Shown piece after piece: positions 53,057-61,672 of a stretch of 64,000 nt of DNA. The translations under genes and the position numbers were made by a program. Origin of the DNA: Citrobacter amalonaticus Y19 (GTDB taxonomy: Bacteria > Pseudomonadota > Gammaproteobacteria > Enterobacterales > Enterobacteriaceae); NCBI RefSeq assembly GCF_000981805.1, contig NZ_CP011132.1, forward strand, positions 2,914,001 to 2,978,000, written 5' to 3'. Below the pieces are notes generated by a model. That model ran no database searches. It had not been told where the DNA came from and saw only the letters and a list, made by a program, of their open reading frames with translations. Numbering within the stretch: the stretch's first letter is position 1; each line of letters opens with the position of its first letter.

Positions 53057-53755
53057 CTAGAGCTTTAGGATCTCTTTTACGAACGGAATGGTTAATTTGC
53101 GCTGCGCGGTGATGGACGCGTGATCAAGCTGATCGAGTGTCATAAACAGCGTGCGCATTTCCCGGTCGAGCCGCTTGAGCAAGAAACGCCCCACGTCTTC
53201 CGGGAGTTCAAATCCACGCAGTCGGGCGCGCAACTGCAGCGCCTGCAATTTGTCTTCATCCGACAGCGGTTGCAGCTTGTAGATTTGTCCCCAGTCCAGA
53301 CGCGAGGCCAGATCGGGTAACCCCAGTTTTAACTGGCGCGGCGGACGATCGCCGGTGATCAGCAATCGCGTTTTTCCGGATTCCAGAATGCGGTTGTAGA
53401 GGTCAAAAATGGCCATCTCCCACAGTTCGTCCCCGGCAACGCATTCGATATTGTCGATGCAGACTAACGACAGATGTTCCATCCCGTCGAGCACTTCCGG
53501 TACAAACCAGGTGCGTTTGTCCAGCGGCACATAACCGACCGCATCGCCACGCTGAGACAGTTCAGCACAGGCAGCGTGCAGCAAATGGCTGCGACCCGCG
53601 CCTTCACGCGACCAGAGATAGATGTATCCGCTATGCTCCTGACGCAGCACATTTTGCAGTGCGGCCAGTAAAGAGGCGTTATCCCCCGGCCAGAAACTTG
53701 CGAACGTTTCGTCGTCAGGAAGATAAAGTGGCAAAGAGAGCTGTGCCGGTGTGTT
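53057..53755 (-). CDS. hda: DnaA regulatory inactivator Hda
   Basis: A 232-residue AAA+ protein that, with the DNA-loaded beta clamp, stimulates hydrolysis of DnaA-bound ATP and prevents re-initiation of replication. The N-terminal clamp-binding motif QLSLPL is at residues 6-11, a degenerate Walker A at GREGAGRSHLL-like position (REGAGRSHLL), and the sensor region is intact. The start is CTG at 53755: the conserved N-terminus (NTPAQLSLPL) begins there and E. coli hda is known to use CTG. TTGAGG lies upstream. An ATG-initiated extension of 16 residues is open but not conserved. Confidence 0.93.
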   Translation of the reverse strand, partial: NTPAQLSLPLYLPDDETFASFWPGDNASLLAALQNVLRQEHSGYIYLWSREGAGRSHLLHAACAELSQRGDAVGYVPLDKRTWFVPEVLDGMEHLSLVCIDNIECVAGDELWEMAIFDLYNRILESGKTRLLITGDRPPRQLKLGLPDLASRLDWGQIYKLQPLSDEDKLQALQLRARLRGFELPEDVGRFLLKRLDREMRTLFMTLDQLDHASITAQRKLTIPFVKEILKL

Positions 53756-53852
53756 CAGAGAGACCTCAATCCAGATTTCATTCAATCGCGATGAGTTTAT
53801 CACAGAATTCTATCGTGTTAGAACCGGGCAGCATCACTGCCCGGCTCCCCTA

Positions 53853-55142
53853 TTACTGCTGCGGCGTATCCGCATCTTCCGCGTCCAGCACCACTTCTTC
53901 CGGGCGCAGGACAGAGATCAGCTTGAAGATAAGACTCAGCGCGATCCCGACGATGGTCGCCAGCGCCATCCCTTTCAGCTCCGCCGCACCAATGTGCACC
54001 TTCGCACCACTGACGCCGATGATCAGGATAACGGAGGTCAGGATCAGGTTCTGTGCCTTGTTGTAATCCACTTTCGATTCAATCAGCACGCGAATACCGG
54101 ACGCGCCAATCACCCCGTACAACAGCAATGACACCCCGCCCATTACCGGCAGTGGGATGATCTGGATCGCCGCCGCCAGTTTGCCAACGCAGGAGAGCAG
54201 AATAGCGAAAATCGCCGCACCGCCGATCACCCAGGTACTGTAAACCCGCGTGATGGCCATTACGCCAATGTTCTCACCGTAAGTGGTGTTCGGCGTGGAT
54301 CCAAAGAAGCCGGAAATCACCGTCGACAGACCGTTGGCAAACATCGAGCGATGCAGGCCCGGATCGCGAACCAGATCTTTTTTGACGATGTTCGCTGTCA
54401 CCACCAGGTGACCAACGTGTTCGGCAATCACCACCAGCGCCGCAGGCAGAATGGTCAGAATAGCGAACCACTCAAAGCGAGGGGTGTAGAAGGTCGGCAG
54501 TGCAAACCAGTGCGCTTCGGCAATCGGTGTGGTATCAACCACGCCCATCGCAAACGACAGCGCGTAACCTGCCAGCACCCCAATCAGGATAGGGATGATT
54601 GCGAGGAAACCGCGGAACAGCACCGAGCCGAACACGGTCACCGCCAGCGTCACCATCGAGATAATGATGGTCTTAGAATCCGCAGTTTGTCCTTCCGCTG
54701 GCAACAGTCCAGCCATACCGGCGGCAACACCCGCCAGCTCCAGACCGATGACGGCAACGATTGCGCCCATTGCCGCAGGAGGAAACATGACGTCCAGCCA
54801 GCCGGTACCGGCTTTCTTCACAATGAAAGAAACCAGGCAGAACAGCACACCACACATGATGAAGCCACCCAGCGCCACTTCGTATCCCAACGGCAGCAGT
54901 AGCAAAACCGGCGAGATAAAAGCGAAGCTTGAACCTAAATAGGCAGGGATTTTTCCTTTACAGATAAAGAGATACAGCAACGTCCCGATCCCGTTGAATA
55001 ACAACACGGTGGCCGGGTTGATATGAAACAGAACTGGCACCAGCACGGTTGCGCCAAACATGGCGAACAGGTGCTGCAAACTAAGCGGGATTGTCTGTAA
55101 AAGCGGCGGTCTTTCACTCACCCCGATAGCACGGCGCGTCAT
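53853..55142 (-). CDS. uraA: Uracil permease UraA
   Basis: A 429-residue nucleobase-cation symporter (NCS2 family) importing uracil with protons. The conserved N-terminal MTRRAIGVSERPPLLQTIPLS-type start and the motif GSTPNTTYGENIGVMAITRVYS are present. Fourteen membrane segments are expected. It follows upp on the same strand with a hairpin in the gap, as in E. coli where upp and uraA are co-transcribed and respond to pyrimidine level. Confidence 0.97.
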   Translation of the reverse strand: MTRRAIGVSERPPLLQTIPLSLQHLFAMFGATVLVPVLFHINPATVLLFNGIGTLLYLFICKGKIPAYLGSSFAFISPVLLLLPLGYEVALGGFIMCGVLFCLVSFIVKKAGTGWLDVMFPPAAMGAIVAVIGLELAGVAAGMAGLLPAEGQTADSKTIIISMVTLAVTVFGSVLFRGFLAIIPILIGVLAGYALSFAMGVVDTTPIAEAHWFALPTFYTPRFEWFAILTILPAALVVIAEHVGHLVVTANIVKKDLVRDPGLHRSMFANGLSTVISGFFGSTPNTTYGENIGVMAITRVYSTWVIGGAAIFAILLSCVGKLAAAIQIIPLPVMGGVSLLLYGVIGASGIRVLIESKVDYNKAQNLILTSVILIIGVSGAKVHIGAAELKGMALATIVGIALSLIFKLISVLRPEEVVLDAEDADTPQQ

Positions 55143-55192
55143 AGTGTTTTCCTCTGAGTGTGTTTGTTATGAGTCGTTGAGTTGTTTTATTC

Positions 55193-55220
55193 AAAAAAAA
55201 GCCGACTCTTAAAGTCGGCT
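55193..55220 (-). terminator. Terminator or attenuator between upp and uraA
   Basis: On the minus strand AGCCGACTTT AAGAGTCGGCT is followed by T8. The nine-base stem with a short loop is a strong intrinsic terminator inside the upp-uraA unit, so uraA is probably made at a lower level or by regulated read-through. Confidence 0.85.
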
Positions 55221-55237
55221 ATTTATTAGTTATTCAC

Positions 55238-55864
55238 TTACTTCGTACCAAAAATCTTATCGCCAGCATCACCAAGCCCCGGAATAATATATCCGTGCTC
55301 GTTCAATCCCTGGTCGATCGATGCGGTGTACAGTTCCACATCCGGATGCGCTTTTTCCAGCGCGGCGATGCCTTCCGGTGCCGCAACCAGCACCAGCACT
55401 TTGATGCTGCTGCAGCCCGCTTTTTTCAGCAGATCGATGGTTGCGATAACGGAACCCCCGGTCGCCAGCATCGGGTCGACAATCAGCGCCATGCGCTCGT
55501 CAATATGAGAAACCAGCTTCTGGAAGTACGGGACCGGCTCCAGCGTCTCTTCGTTACGGTACATGCCGACCACGCTGATACGCGCGCTTGGCACGTTTTC
55601 CAGCACGCCGTCCATCATCCCCAGGCCTGCGCGCAGGATAGGCACAACGGTAATTTTTTTGCCTTTGATTTGGTCCACTTCGACCGGACCATTCCAGCCT
55701 TCAATGGTCACTTTTTCAGTTTCCAGGCCGGCAGTCGCTTCGTAGGTCAGCAGACTGCCTACTTCCGAGGCGAGTTCACGAAAGCGTTTGGTGCTGATAT
55801 CGTTCTCACGCATCAGACCCAGCTTGTGTTTGACGAGTGGGTGTTTGACTTCCACGATCTTCAT
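55238..55864 (-). CDS. upp: Uracil phosphoribosyltransferase
   Basis: A 208-residue enzyme making UMP from uracil and PRPP. MKIVEVKHPLVKHKLGLMR is the typical start, the PRPP motif VDPMLATGGS is intact, and the C-terminal GYIIPGLGDAGDKIFGTK is the uracil site. A GGAGAAGAG site precedes the ATG. The gene heads the upp-uraA salvage operon. Confidence 0.98.
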   Translation of the reverse strand: MKIVEVKHPLVKHKLGLMRENDISTKRFRELASEVGSLLTYEATAGLETEKVTIEGWNGPVEVDQIKGKKITVVPILRAGLGMMDGVLENVPSARISVVGMYRNEETLEPVPYFQKLVSHIDERMALIVDPMLATGGSVIATIDLLKKAGCSSIKVLVLVAAPEGIAALEKAHPDVELYTASIDQGLNEHGYIIPGLGDAGDKIFGTK

Positions 55865-56004
55865 ACTCTTCTCCTTTCCTCAGACGAGTGGCAACCACAA
55901 AAAAATCGCCGGATTATACCGCTTTTCCTCTCTGGCGCAACATAAGGTATGCATGACCTGGATCAAGCAAAGTGGTATACGTTTGGGTGATGAGTATAAA
56001 ACAC

Positions 56005-56025
56005 GCCCCGCACTCTGTGCGGGGC
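56005..56025 (-). terminator. Terminator after the GH1 gene
   Basis: A perfect nine-base stem GCCCCGCAC / GTGCGGGGC with loop TCT, followed on the minus strand by a TGTTTTAT tail. It lies 20 bases past the GH1 stop and insulates the upp promoter region. Confidence 0.85.
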
Positions 56026-56045
56026 TGAGTATCAAGTGACTGAAA

Positions 56046-57476
56046 TCAGAGGGATTCACCGTTGCTTTTTATCACCTGTTGATACCAGGCGAAAGATTTT
56101 TTGGGCCGCCGCGCCAGCGTCCCACTACCGTCATTATTTTTATCGACGTAGATAAACCCGTAGCGCTTTTTCATTTCGCCCGTTCCCGCAGAGACCAGAT
56201 CGATGCATCCCCATGGGGTGTAGCCCATCAGATCCACCCCGTCCTCTTCCACCGCTTTTTTCATCTCGCGAATGTGCGCAGCCATGTACTCAATACGATA
56301 GCTGTCGTCTACGGTGCCGTCCGGTTGCTGAACATCAATCGCGCCAAAGCCGTTCTCAACGATAAACAACGGGAGCTGGTAGTGATCCCAGAACCAGTTC
56401 AGCGAATAACGCAGTCCCACCGGATCAATCTGCCAGCCCCAGTCCGATTTCGGTACGTAGGGGTTGGAAACCAGGCTTTTACTCTCGTCATAATCGAGCT
56501 GCGGGTTATCGTCCGTCGCTTTGGTAGCAAACGACATGTAGTAGCTGAAGCCGATGTAATCCACACAGCCTTCAGACAGAGCAACGCGGTCTTCCTCAGT
56601 CATATCGAGGGTAAACTCGCGGCGGGCAAAATAGTTGAGGATATGCTGCGGATATTTCCCCCGCACATGCACGTCGGTAAACCAGTAGCGACGATGCATA
56701 GCATTCATCGCCATCATCATGTCGTTCGGCGCACAGGTTAGTGGGTAGATGGGGCACATGGCAATCATGCAGCCAATCTGCAACGACGGGTTAATGTCTC
56801 GTGCCGCCTTCACCGCCAGCGCGCTGGCCACCAGTTCGTAATGTGCCGCCTGGAACATTACCGGTTCACGATCTTCGCCGGGCTGATACTTCAGGCCGGA
56901 GTTTGTAAACGGCGCAAAGTCTTCATGGAAATTGGCCTGGTTGTTGATCTCATTGAAGGTCATCCAGTACTTCACTTTGTGCTGATAGCGGGTAAAGACC
57001 ACTTTTGCGAAGCGGACAAAAAAGTCGATCAGCTTGCGGTTGCGCCAGCCGCCATACTCCGTCACCAGATGGTAGGGCATTTCGAAATGCGACAGGGTAA
57101 TCACCGGCTCAATGCCGTATTTCAGGCATTCATCAAACAAATCATCATAAAATTGCAGTCCAGCCTCGTTTGGCTGCGTTTCATCCCCGCGCGGGAAAAT
57201 ACGTGTCCAGGCAATGGAGGTGCGAAAACATTTAAAGCCCATTTCCGCGAACAGCCTGATGTCCTCTTTATAGCGGTGATAGAAGTCGATCGCTTCGTGG
57301 TTTGGATAGTTTTTTCCTGGCAGCACGCCATCGGTGATTTCACGCGCCACGCCGTGAGCCCCCGCCGTCATGACGTCGGCAACGCTGACGCCTTTTCCGC
57401 CTTCCTGCCAGCCGCCCTCGAGTTGGTGAGCCGCAACCGCCCCACCCCACATGAAATTCGCATTAAATCCAGACAT
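56046..57476 (-). CDS. BglA-like 6-phospho-beta-glucosidase (GH1)
   Basis: A 476-residue family 1 glycosidase. Acid/base E176 (FNEIN) and nucleophile E374 (VENGFG) are intact, as is the phosphate-binding region typical of 6-phospho enzymes (SAGTGEMKKRYGFIYVD near the end). It is closest by eye to E. coli BglA but clearly diverged, and BglA lies elsewhere in E. coli. It hydrolyses phosphorylated beta-glucosides delivered by a PTS; no cognate transporter is adjacent. GAGGGAAACT precedes the ATG. Two AscG-type operators lie upstream, and a strong terminator follows. It is inserted between upp and purM, adjacent in E. coli. Confidence 0.9.
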   Translation of the reverse strand: MSGFNANFMWGGAVAAHQLEGGWQEGGKGVSVADVMTAGAHGVAREITDGVLPGKNYPNHEAIDFYHRYKEDIRLFAEMGFKCFRTSIAWTRIFPRGDETQPNEAGLQFYDDLFDECLKYGIEPVITLSHFEMPYHLVTEYGGWRNRKLIDFFVRFAKVVFTRYQHKVKYWMTFNEINNQANFHEDFAPFTNSGLKYQPGEDREPVMFQAAHYELVASALAVKAARDINPSLQIGCMIAMCPIYPLTCAPNDMMMAMNAMHRRYWFTDVHVRGKYPQHILNYFARREFTLDMTEEDRVALSEGCVDYIGFSYYMSFATKATDDNPQLDYDESKSLVSNPYVPKSDWGWQIDPVGLRYSLNWFWDHYQLPLFIVENGFGAIDVQQPDGTVDDSYRIEYMAAHIREMKKAVEEDGVDLMGYTPWGCIDLVSAGTGEMKKRYGFIYVDKNNDGSGTLARRPKKSFAWYQQVIKSNGESL

Positions 57477-57507
57477 AGTTTCCCTCGTTGATTCGCAATG
57501 ACAAAAC

Positions 57508-57521
57508 AGAAACCGGTTTCA
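57508..57521. promoter_or_regulatory. AscG-type (LacI family) operator, proximal
   Basis: AGAAACCGGTTTCA matches the AscG operator TGAAACCGGTTTCA at 13 of 14 positions. It lies about 38 bases upstream of the GH1 start codon. Confidence 0.7.
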
Positions 57522-57564
57522 GTAAGATACTGAGCAATCCCATCAATGCTTTCAAGGAGGAAAC

Positions 57565-57578
57565 TGAACCCGGTTTCA
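57565..57578. promoter_or_regulatory. AscG-type (LacI family) operator, distal
   Basis: TGAACCCGGTTTCA matches TGAAACCGGTTTCA at 13 of 14 positions. Its centre is 57 bases from that of the proximal site, a spacing compatible with repressor looping. Confidence 0.68.
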
Positions 57579-57662
57579 TTTTCGTGGCTCAGGTCATAAA
57601 AACGAACCATTGCGGAGAAAATGCAGCAAAAATCGACAGATAAAAACGGATGTAACGCAGGC

Positions 57663-57678
57663 TAGCAAACGTTTGCTT
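57663..57678. promoter_or_regulatory. PurR operator of purMN
   Basis: TAGCAAACGTTTGCTT contains a perfect 14-base palindrome AGCAAACGTTTGCT that fits the PurR consensus ACGCAAACGTTTGCGT core. It lies about 60 bases upstream of purM, a known PurR target. Confidence 0.9.
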
Positions 57679-57738
57679 TCCCTGTTAGAATTGCGCCGAA
57701 TTTTACTTTTACCGTAAGAAAACGTGGGGAACCAGGCA

Positions 57739-58776
57739 GTGACCGATAAAACCTCTCTTAGCTACAAAGATGCCGGTGTTGATATTGACGCGGGTAATGC
57801 TCTGGTGGATCGAATCAAAGGCGTAGTGAAGAAAACTCGCCGCCCGGAAGTAATGGGTGGTCTGGGTGGTTTCGGTGCGCTGTGCGCATTGCCGCAAAAA
57901 TATCGTGAACCGGTACTGGTTTCCGGCACTGATGGCGTAGGGACAAAACTGCGTCTGGCGATGGATCTGAAACGTCACGATACCATCGGTATCGATCTCG
58001 TGGCGATGTGCGTCAACGACCTGGTGGTTCAGGGTGCTGAACCGCTGTTTTTCCTCGACTACTATGCCACCGGCAAACTGGATGTGGATACCGCCGCCAG
58101 CGTGATTCAGGGTATCGCGGAAGGTTGTCTGCAGTCTGGCTGTGCGCTGGTCGGCGGGGAAACCGCTGAAATGCCCGGGATGTACCACGGTGAAGATTAT
58201 GACGTCGCCGGTTTCTGCGTCGGCGTGGTAGAAAAATCAGAAATCATCGACGGTTCTAAAGTGACCGATGGCGATGTGCTGATTGCGTTGGGTTCCAGCG
58301 GCCCGCACTCCAACGGTTACTCACTGGTGCGTAAAATTGTCGACGTCAGCGGTTGCGATCCGCAAACCACGGATCTGGAAGGTAAACCACTGGCCGATCA
58401 CCTGCTGGCACCGACCCGTATCTACGTGAAATCAATTCTGGAACTGATCGAGAAGGTTGATGTGCACGCGATTGCGCACCTGACCGGCGGCGGCTTCTGG
58501 GAAAACATTCCGCGCGTCCTGCCGGACAACACGCAGGCGGTGATCGATGAGTCCTCCTGGCAGTGGCCAGCCGTCTTTAACTGGCTGCAGAACGCCGGTA
58601 ACGTCAGCCAGCATGAAATGTATCGTACCTTCAACTGCGGCGTCGGCATGGTCATTGCCCTGCCAGCGGCGGAAGTGGACAACGCCCTTGCCCTGCTGAA
58701 GGCCAAAGGTGAAGATGCATGGAAGATTGGTGTCATCAAAGCGTCTGACTCCGCGCAGCGCGTGGTTATTGAATAA
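57739..58776 (+). CDS. purM: AIR synthetase PurM
   Basis: A 345-residue enzyme forming aminoimidazole ribonucleotide from FGAM with ATP in purine synthesis. TDKTSLSYKDAGVDIDAGN is the conserved N-terminus and requires the GTG start at 57739, also used in E. coli. The P-loop-like GTDGVGTKLRLA and the HLTGGGFWENIPRVLP motif are intact. The purN start overlaps the stop by one base. Confidence 0.98.
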   Translation: MTDKTSLSYKDAGVDIDAGNALVDRIKGVVKKTRRPEVMGGLGGFGALCALPQKYREPVLVSGTDGVGTKLRLAMDLKRHDTIGIDLVAMCVNDLVVQGAEPLFFLDYYATGKLDVDTAASVIQGIAEGCLQSGCALVGGETAEMPGMYHGEDYDVAGFCVGVVEKSEIIDGSKVTDGDVLIALGSSGPHSNGYSLVRKIVDVSGCDPQTTDLEGKPLADHLLAPTRIYVKSILELIEKVDVHAIAHLTGGGFWENIPRVLPDNTQAVIDESSWQWPAVFNWLQNAGNVSQHEMYRTFNCGVGMVIALPAAEVDNALALLKAKGEDAWKIGVIKASDSAQRVVIE

Positions 58777-59414
58777 TGAATATTGTGGTGCTTATTTCCG
58801 GTAACGGAAGCAATTTGCAGGCGATTATTGATGCCTGCAAAGCGAAGAAAATCAACGGCACCCTGCGGGCAGTATTCAGCAACAAGGCCGACGCGTTCGG
58901 CCTTGAGCGAGCGAGAAAAGCGGCAATCCCGGCCCATACGCTGACGGCCGATCAGTTTTCCAGTCGTGAAGCGTTTGACCGCGAACTGATCCTTGAGATT
59001 GACGCTTATGCGCCTGACGTCGTCGTGCTGGCCGGTTTTATGCGTATTCTGAGCCCGGCGTTTGTCGCGCACTACAGCGGACGGTTGCTGAATATTCACC
59101 CTTCTCTGCTGCCCAAATACCCCGGTTTGCACACCCATCGTCAGGCGCTGGAAAATGGCGATGAGGAACACGGCACGTCGGTCCACTTTGTCACTGACGA
59201 ACTCGACGGCGGGCCGGTCATTTTGCAGTCCAAAGTCCCGGTCTTTGAAGGCGACGACGAAGATGAAATCACCGCTCGCGTTCAGGTACAGGAACACGCC
59301 ATTTACCCACTGGTGGTCAGTTGGTTTGTGGAAGGGCGACTGAAAATGCACGATAATGCCGCCTGGCTGGACGGTGTTCGCCTGCCGCCGCAGGGCTACG
59401 CTGCCGACGAATAA
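58776..59414 (+). CDS. purN: GAR formyltransferase PurN
   Basis: A 212-residue enzyme that transfers a formyl group from 10-formyltetrahydrofolate to glycinamide ribonucleotide. The N-terminal LISGNGSNLQAIIDAC binds the substrate phosphate, and the catalytic Asn, His and Asp lie in LLNIHPSLLPKYPG and GTSVHFVTDELDGG. It is translationally coupled to purM (TAATG). A REP element follows. Confidence 0.98.
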   Translation: MNIVVLISGNGSNLQAIIDACKAKKINGTLRAVFSNKADAFGLERARKAAIPAHTLTADQFSSREAFDRELILEIDAYAPDVVVLAGFMRILSPAFVAHYSGRLLNIHPSLLPKYPGLHTHRQALENGDEEHGTSVHFVTDELDGGPVILQSKVPVFEGDDEDEITARVQVQEHAIYPLVVSWFVEGRLKMHDNAAWLDGVRLPPQGYAADE

Positions 59415-59420
59415 AACCGT

Positions 59421-59452
59421 GCCGGATATCGGACGTCATCCCTTATCCGGCC
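59421..59452. repeat. REP-like element between purN and ppk
   Basis: GCCGGATATCGGACGTCATCCCTTATCCGGCC, a REP-type palindrome directly after purN. It probably forms the 3' end of the purMN message. Confidence 0.75.
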
Positions 59453-59601
59453 TGCTGTTCTCTTCAAACCTCCCGTCCCCCTTCCCCTTTGCGATCATAC
59501 GGTTTATTGTCATACTTTTCTGGCACAGTTGGACATCCGAGCGCAATGCTCGCCATAATAATCAGGCAGTGTCCCGTGAATAAAACGGAGTATAAGTATT
59601 A

Positions 59602-61668
59602 ATGGGTCAGGAAAAGCTATACATCGAGAAAGAGCTGAGCTGGTTGGCGTTCAACGAACGTGTGCTCCAGGAAGCTGCGGATAAATCAAACCCGCTGATT
59701 GAACGGATGCGTTTCTTAGGCATCTATTCCAATAACCTGGATGAATTCTACAAAGTTCGTTTCGCAGAACTCAAACGCCGCATCATCATCAGTGAAGAAC
59801 AGGGTTCAAATTCGCATTCTCGCCACCTGTTAGGCAAAATCCAGTCCCGCGTGCTGAAAGCCGACCAGGAATTCGATGGCTTGTATAACGAACTGCTGCT
59901 GGAGATGGCGCGTAATCAGATCTTCCTGATTAACGAGCGTCAGCTGTCAGTCAATCAACAAAGCTGGCTGCGCCACTACTTCAAACAGTATCTGCGCCAG
60001 CACATTACCCCGATTTTAATTAACCGCGAGACGGATCTGGTACAGTTCCTGAAGGATGACTACACCTATCTGGCGGTTGAAATTATTCGCGGCGACACCA
60101 TTCGCTATGCGCTGCTGGAAATTCCGTCTGACAAGGTTCCACGTTTTGTGAATCTGCCGCCGGAAGCCCCACGTCGTCGCAAGCCGATGATCTTGCTGGA
60201 CAACATTCTGCGCTACTGCCTGGACGATATCTTTAAGGGCTTCTTTGATTACGACGCGCTGAACGCCTATTCCATGAAGATGACCCGTGACGCCGAGTAC
60301 GATCTGGTTCACGAGATGGAATCCAGTCTGATGGAACTCATGTCCTCCAGCCTGAAACAGCGTCTGACCGCCGAGCCAGTGCGTTTTGTCTATCAGCGCG
60401 ACATGCCTAATGCGCTGGTCGAAGTCCTGCGCGAGAAGCTGACGATTTCACGCTACGACTCTATCGTTCCCGGCGGGCGCTATCACAACTTTAAAGATTT
60501 CATTAATTTTCCCAATGTGGGCAAAGCGAATCTGGTGAATAAGCCGCTCCCGCGTCTGCGCCACGTCTGGTTTGATAAAGAGAAATTCCGTAACGGATTT
60601 GACGCCATTCGCGAACGTGATGTGCTGCTCTACTATCCGTATCACACCTTTGAACACGTACTGGAACTGTTGCGTCAGGCATCGTTTGACCCCAGCGTGT
60701 TGGCGATCAAAATCAACATCTACCGCGTCGCGAAAGACTCACGCATCATCGACGCTATGATCCACGCCGCCCATAACGGTAAAAAAGTCACAGTGGTGGT
60801 GGAACTGCAGGCGCGTTTTGACGAAGAGGCGAACATCCACTGGGCAAAGCGCCTGACGGAAGCAGGCGTTCACGTGATCTTCTCTGCGCCAGGCTTAAAA
60901 ATTCACGCCAAGCTGTTCCTGATTTCGCGTAAAGAAGGCGAAGAGGTGGTGCGGTACGCCCATATCGGCACCGGCAACTTCAACGAAAAAACCGCCCGCC
61001 TGTATACCGACTATTCGCTGCTGACCGCCGATGCGCGGATCACCAACGAAGTCCGCCGGGTGTTCAATTTTATCGAGAACCCGTATCGCCCGGTGGCGTT
61101 CGATTATCTGCTGGTCTCACCGCAAAACTCGCGTCGCCTGCTGTATGAGATGATCGATCGTGAAATCGCCAACGCCCAGCAGGGACTGCCCTCCGGCATC
61201 ACATTGAAGCTGAATAACCTGGTGGATAAAGGGTTGGTCGATCGACTGTACGCCGCATCCAGCTCCGGTGTGGCGGTGAATCTGTTGATTCGCGGCATGT
61301 GCTCGCTCATTCCGAATCTGGAAGGCATCAGCGATAATATCCGCGTCATCAGTATTGTGGACCGTTATCTTGAGCATGACCGGGTGTACATCTTCGAGAA
61401 CGGCGGCGACAAGCAGGTTTATCTCTCCTCCGCAGACTGGATGACGCGCAATATCGACTATCGCATTGAGGTGGCGACGCCGCTTCTCGACCCGCGCCTG
61501 AAGCAACAGGTGCTGGATATTGTTGACATCCTGTTCAGCGATACGGTAAAAGCCCGCTACATCGATAAAGAACTGAGTAATCGCTACGTGCCGCGTGGAA
61601 ACCGCCGCAAAGTGCAGTCGCAGTTGGCTATTTACGACTATATCAAATCACTCGAACAATCTGACTAA
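59602..61668 (+). CDS. ppk: Polyphosphate kinase Ppk1
   Basis: A 688-residue enzyme that polymerises the gamma phosphate of ATP into inorganic polyphosphate. The N-terminal domain (YIEKELSWLAFNERVLQEA) and the two phospholipase D-like domains are complete; the phosphorylated histidine is in LKIHAKLFLI and the second essential histidine in YLEHDRVYIF. Length equals E. coli Ppk. It is followed by ppx with a four-base gap. Confidence 0.98.
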   Translation: MGQEKLYIEKELSWLAFNERVLQEAADKSNPLIERMRFLGIYSNNLDEFYKVRFAELKRRIIISEEQGSNSHSRHLLGKIQSRVLKADQEFDGLYNELLLEMARNQIFLINERQLSVNQQSWLRHYFKQYLRQHITPILINRETDLVQFLKDDYTYLAVEIIRGDTIRYALLEIPSDKVPRFVNLPPEAPRRRKPMILLDNILRYCLDDIFKGFFDYDALNAYSMKMTRDAEYDLVHEMESSLMELMSSSLKQRLTAEPVRFVYQRDMPNALVEVLREKLTISRYDSIVPGGRYHNFKDFINFPNVGKANLVNKPLPRLRHVWFDKEKFRNGFDAIRERDVLLYYPYHTFEHVLELLRQASFDPSVLAIKINIYRVAKDSRIIDAMIHAAHNGKKVTVVVELQARFDEEANIHWAKRLTEAGVHVIFSAPGLKIHAKLFLISRKEGEEVVRYAHIGTGNFNEKTARLYTDYSLLTADARITNEVRRVFNFIENPYRPVAFDYLLVSPQNSRRLLYEMIDREIANAQQGLPSGITLKLNNLVDKGLVDRLYAASSSGVAVNLLIRGMCSLIPNLEGISDNIRVISIVDRYLEHDRVYIFENGGDKQVYLSSADWMTRNIDYRIEVATPLLDPRLKQQVLDIVDILFSDTVKARYIDKELSNRYVPRGNRRKVQSQLAIYDYIKSLEQSD

Positions 61669-61672
61669 CGCT

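Noticed and set aside
58422..59351. 309-codon minus-strand frame opposite purM and purN
   Set aside because: Antisense to two conserved purine genes with no sequence character of its own.
3859..59452. Dispersed similar repeats that might suggest a CRISPR array
   Set aside because: They are REP palindromes in separate intergenic regions, not regularly spaced units with unique spacers.
59517..59540. Pho box upstream of ppk
   Set aside because: TTGTCAT and a later CTGGCAC are visible, but the spacing does not fit the tandem CTGTCAT repeats of PhoB sites.
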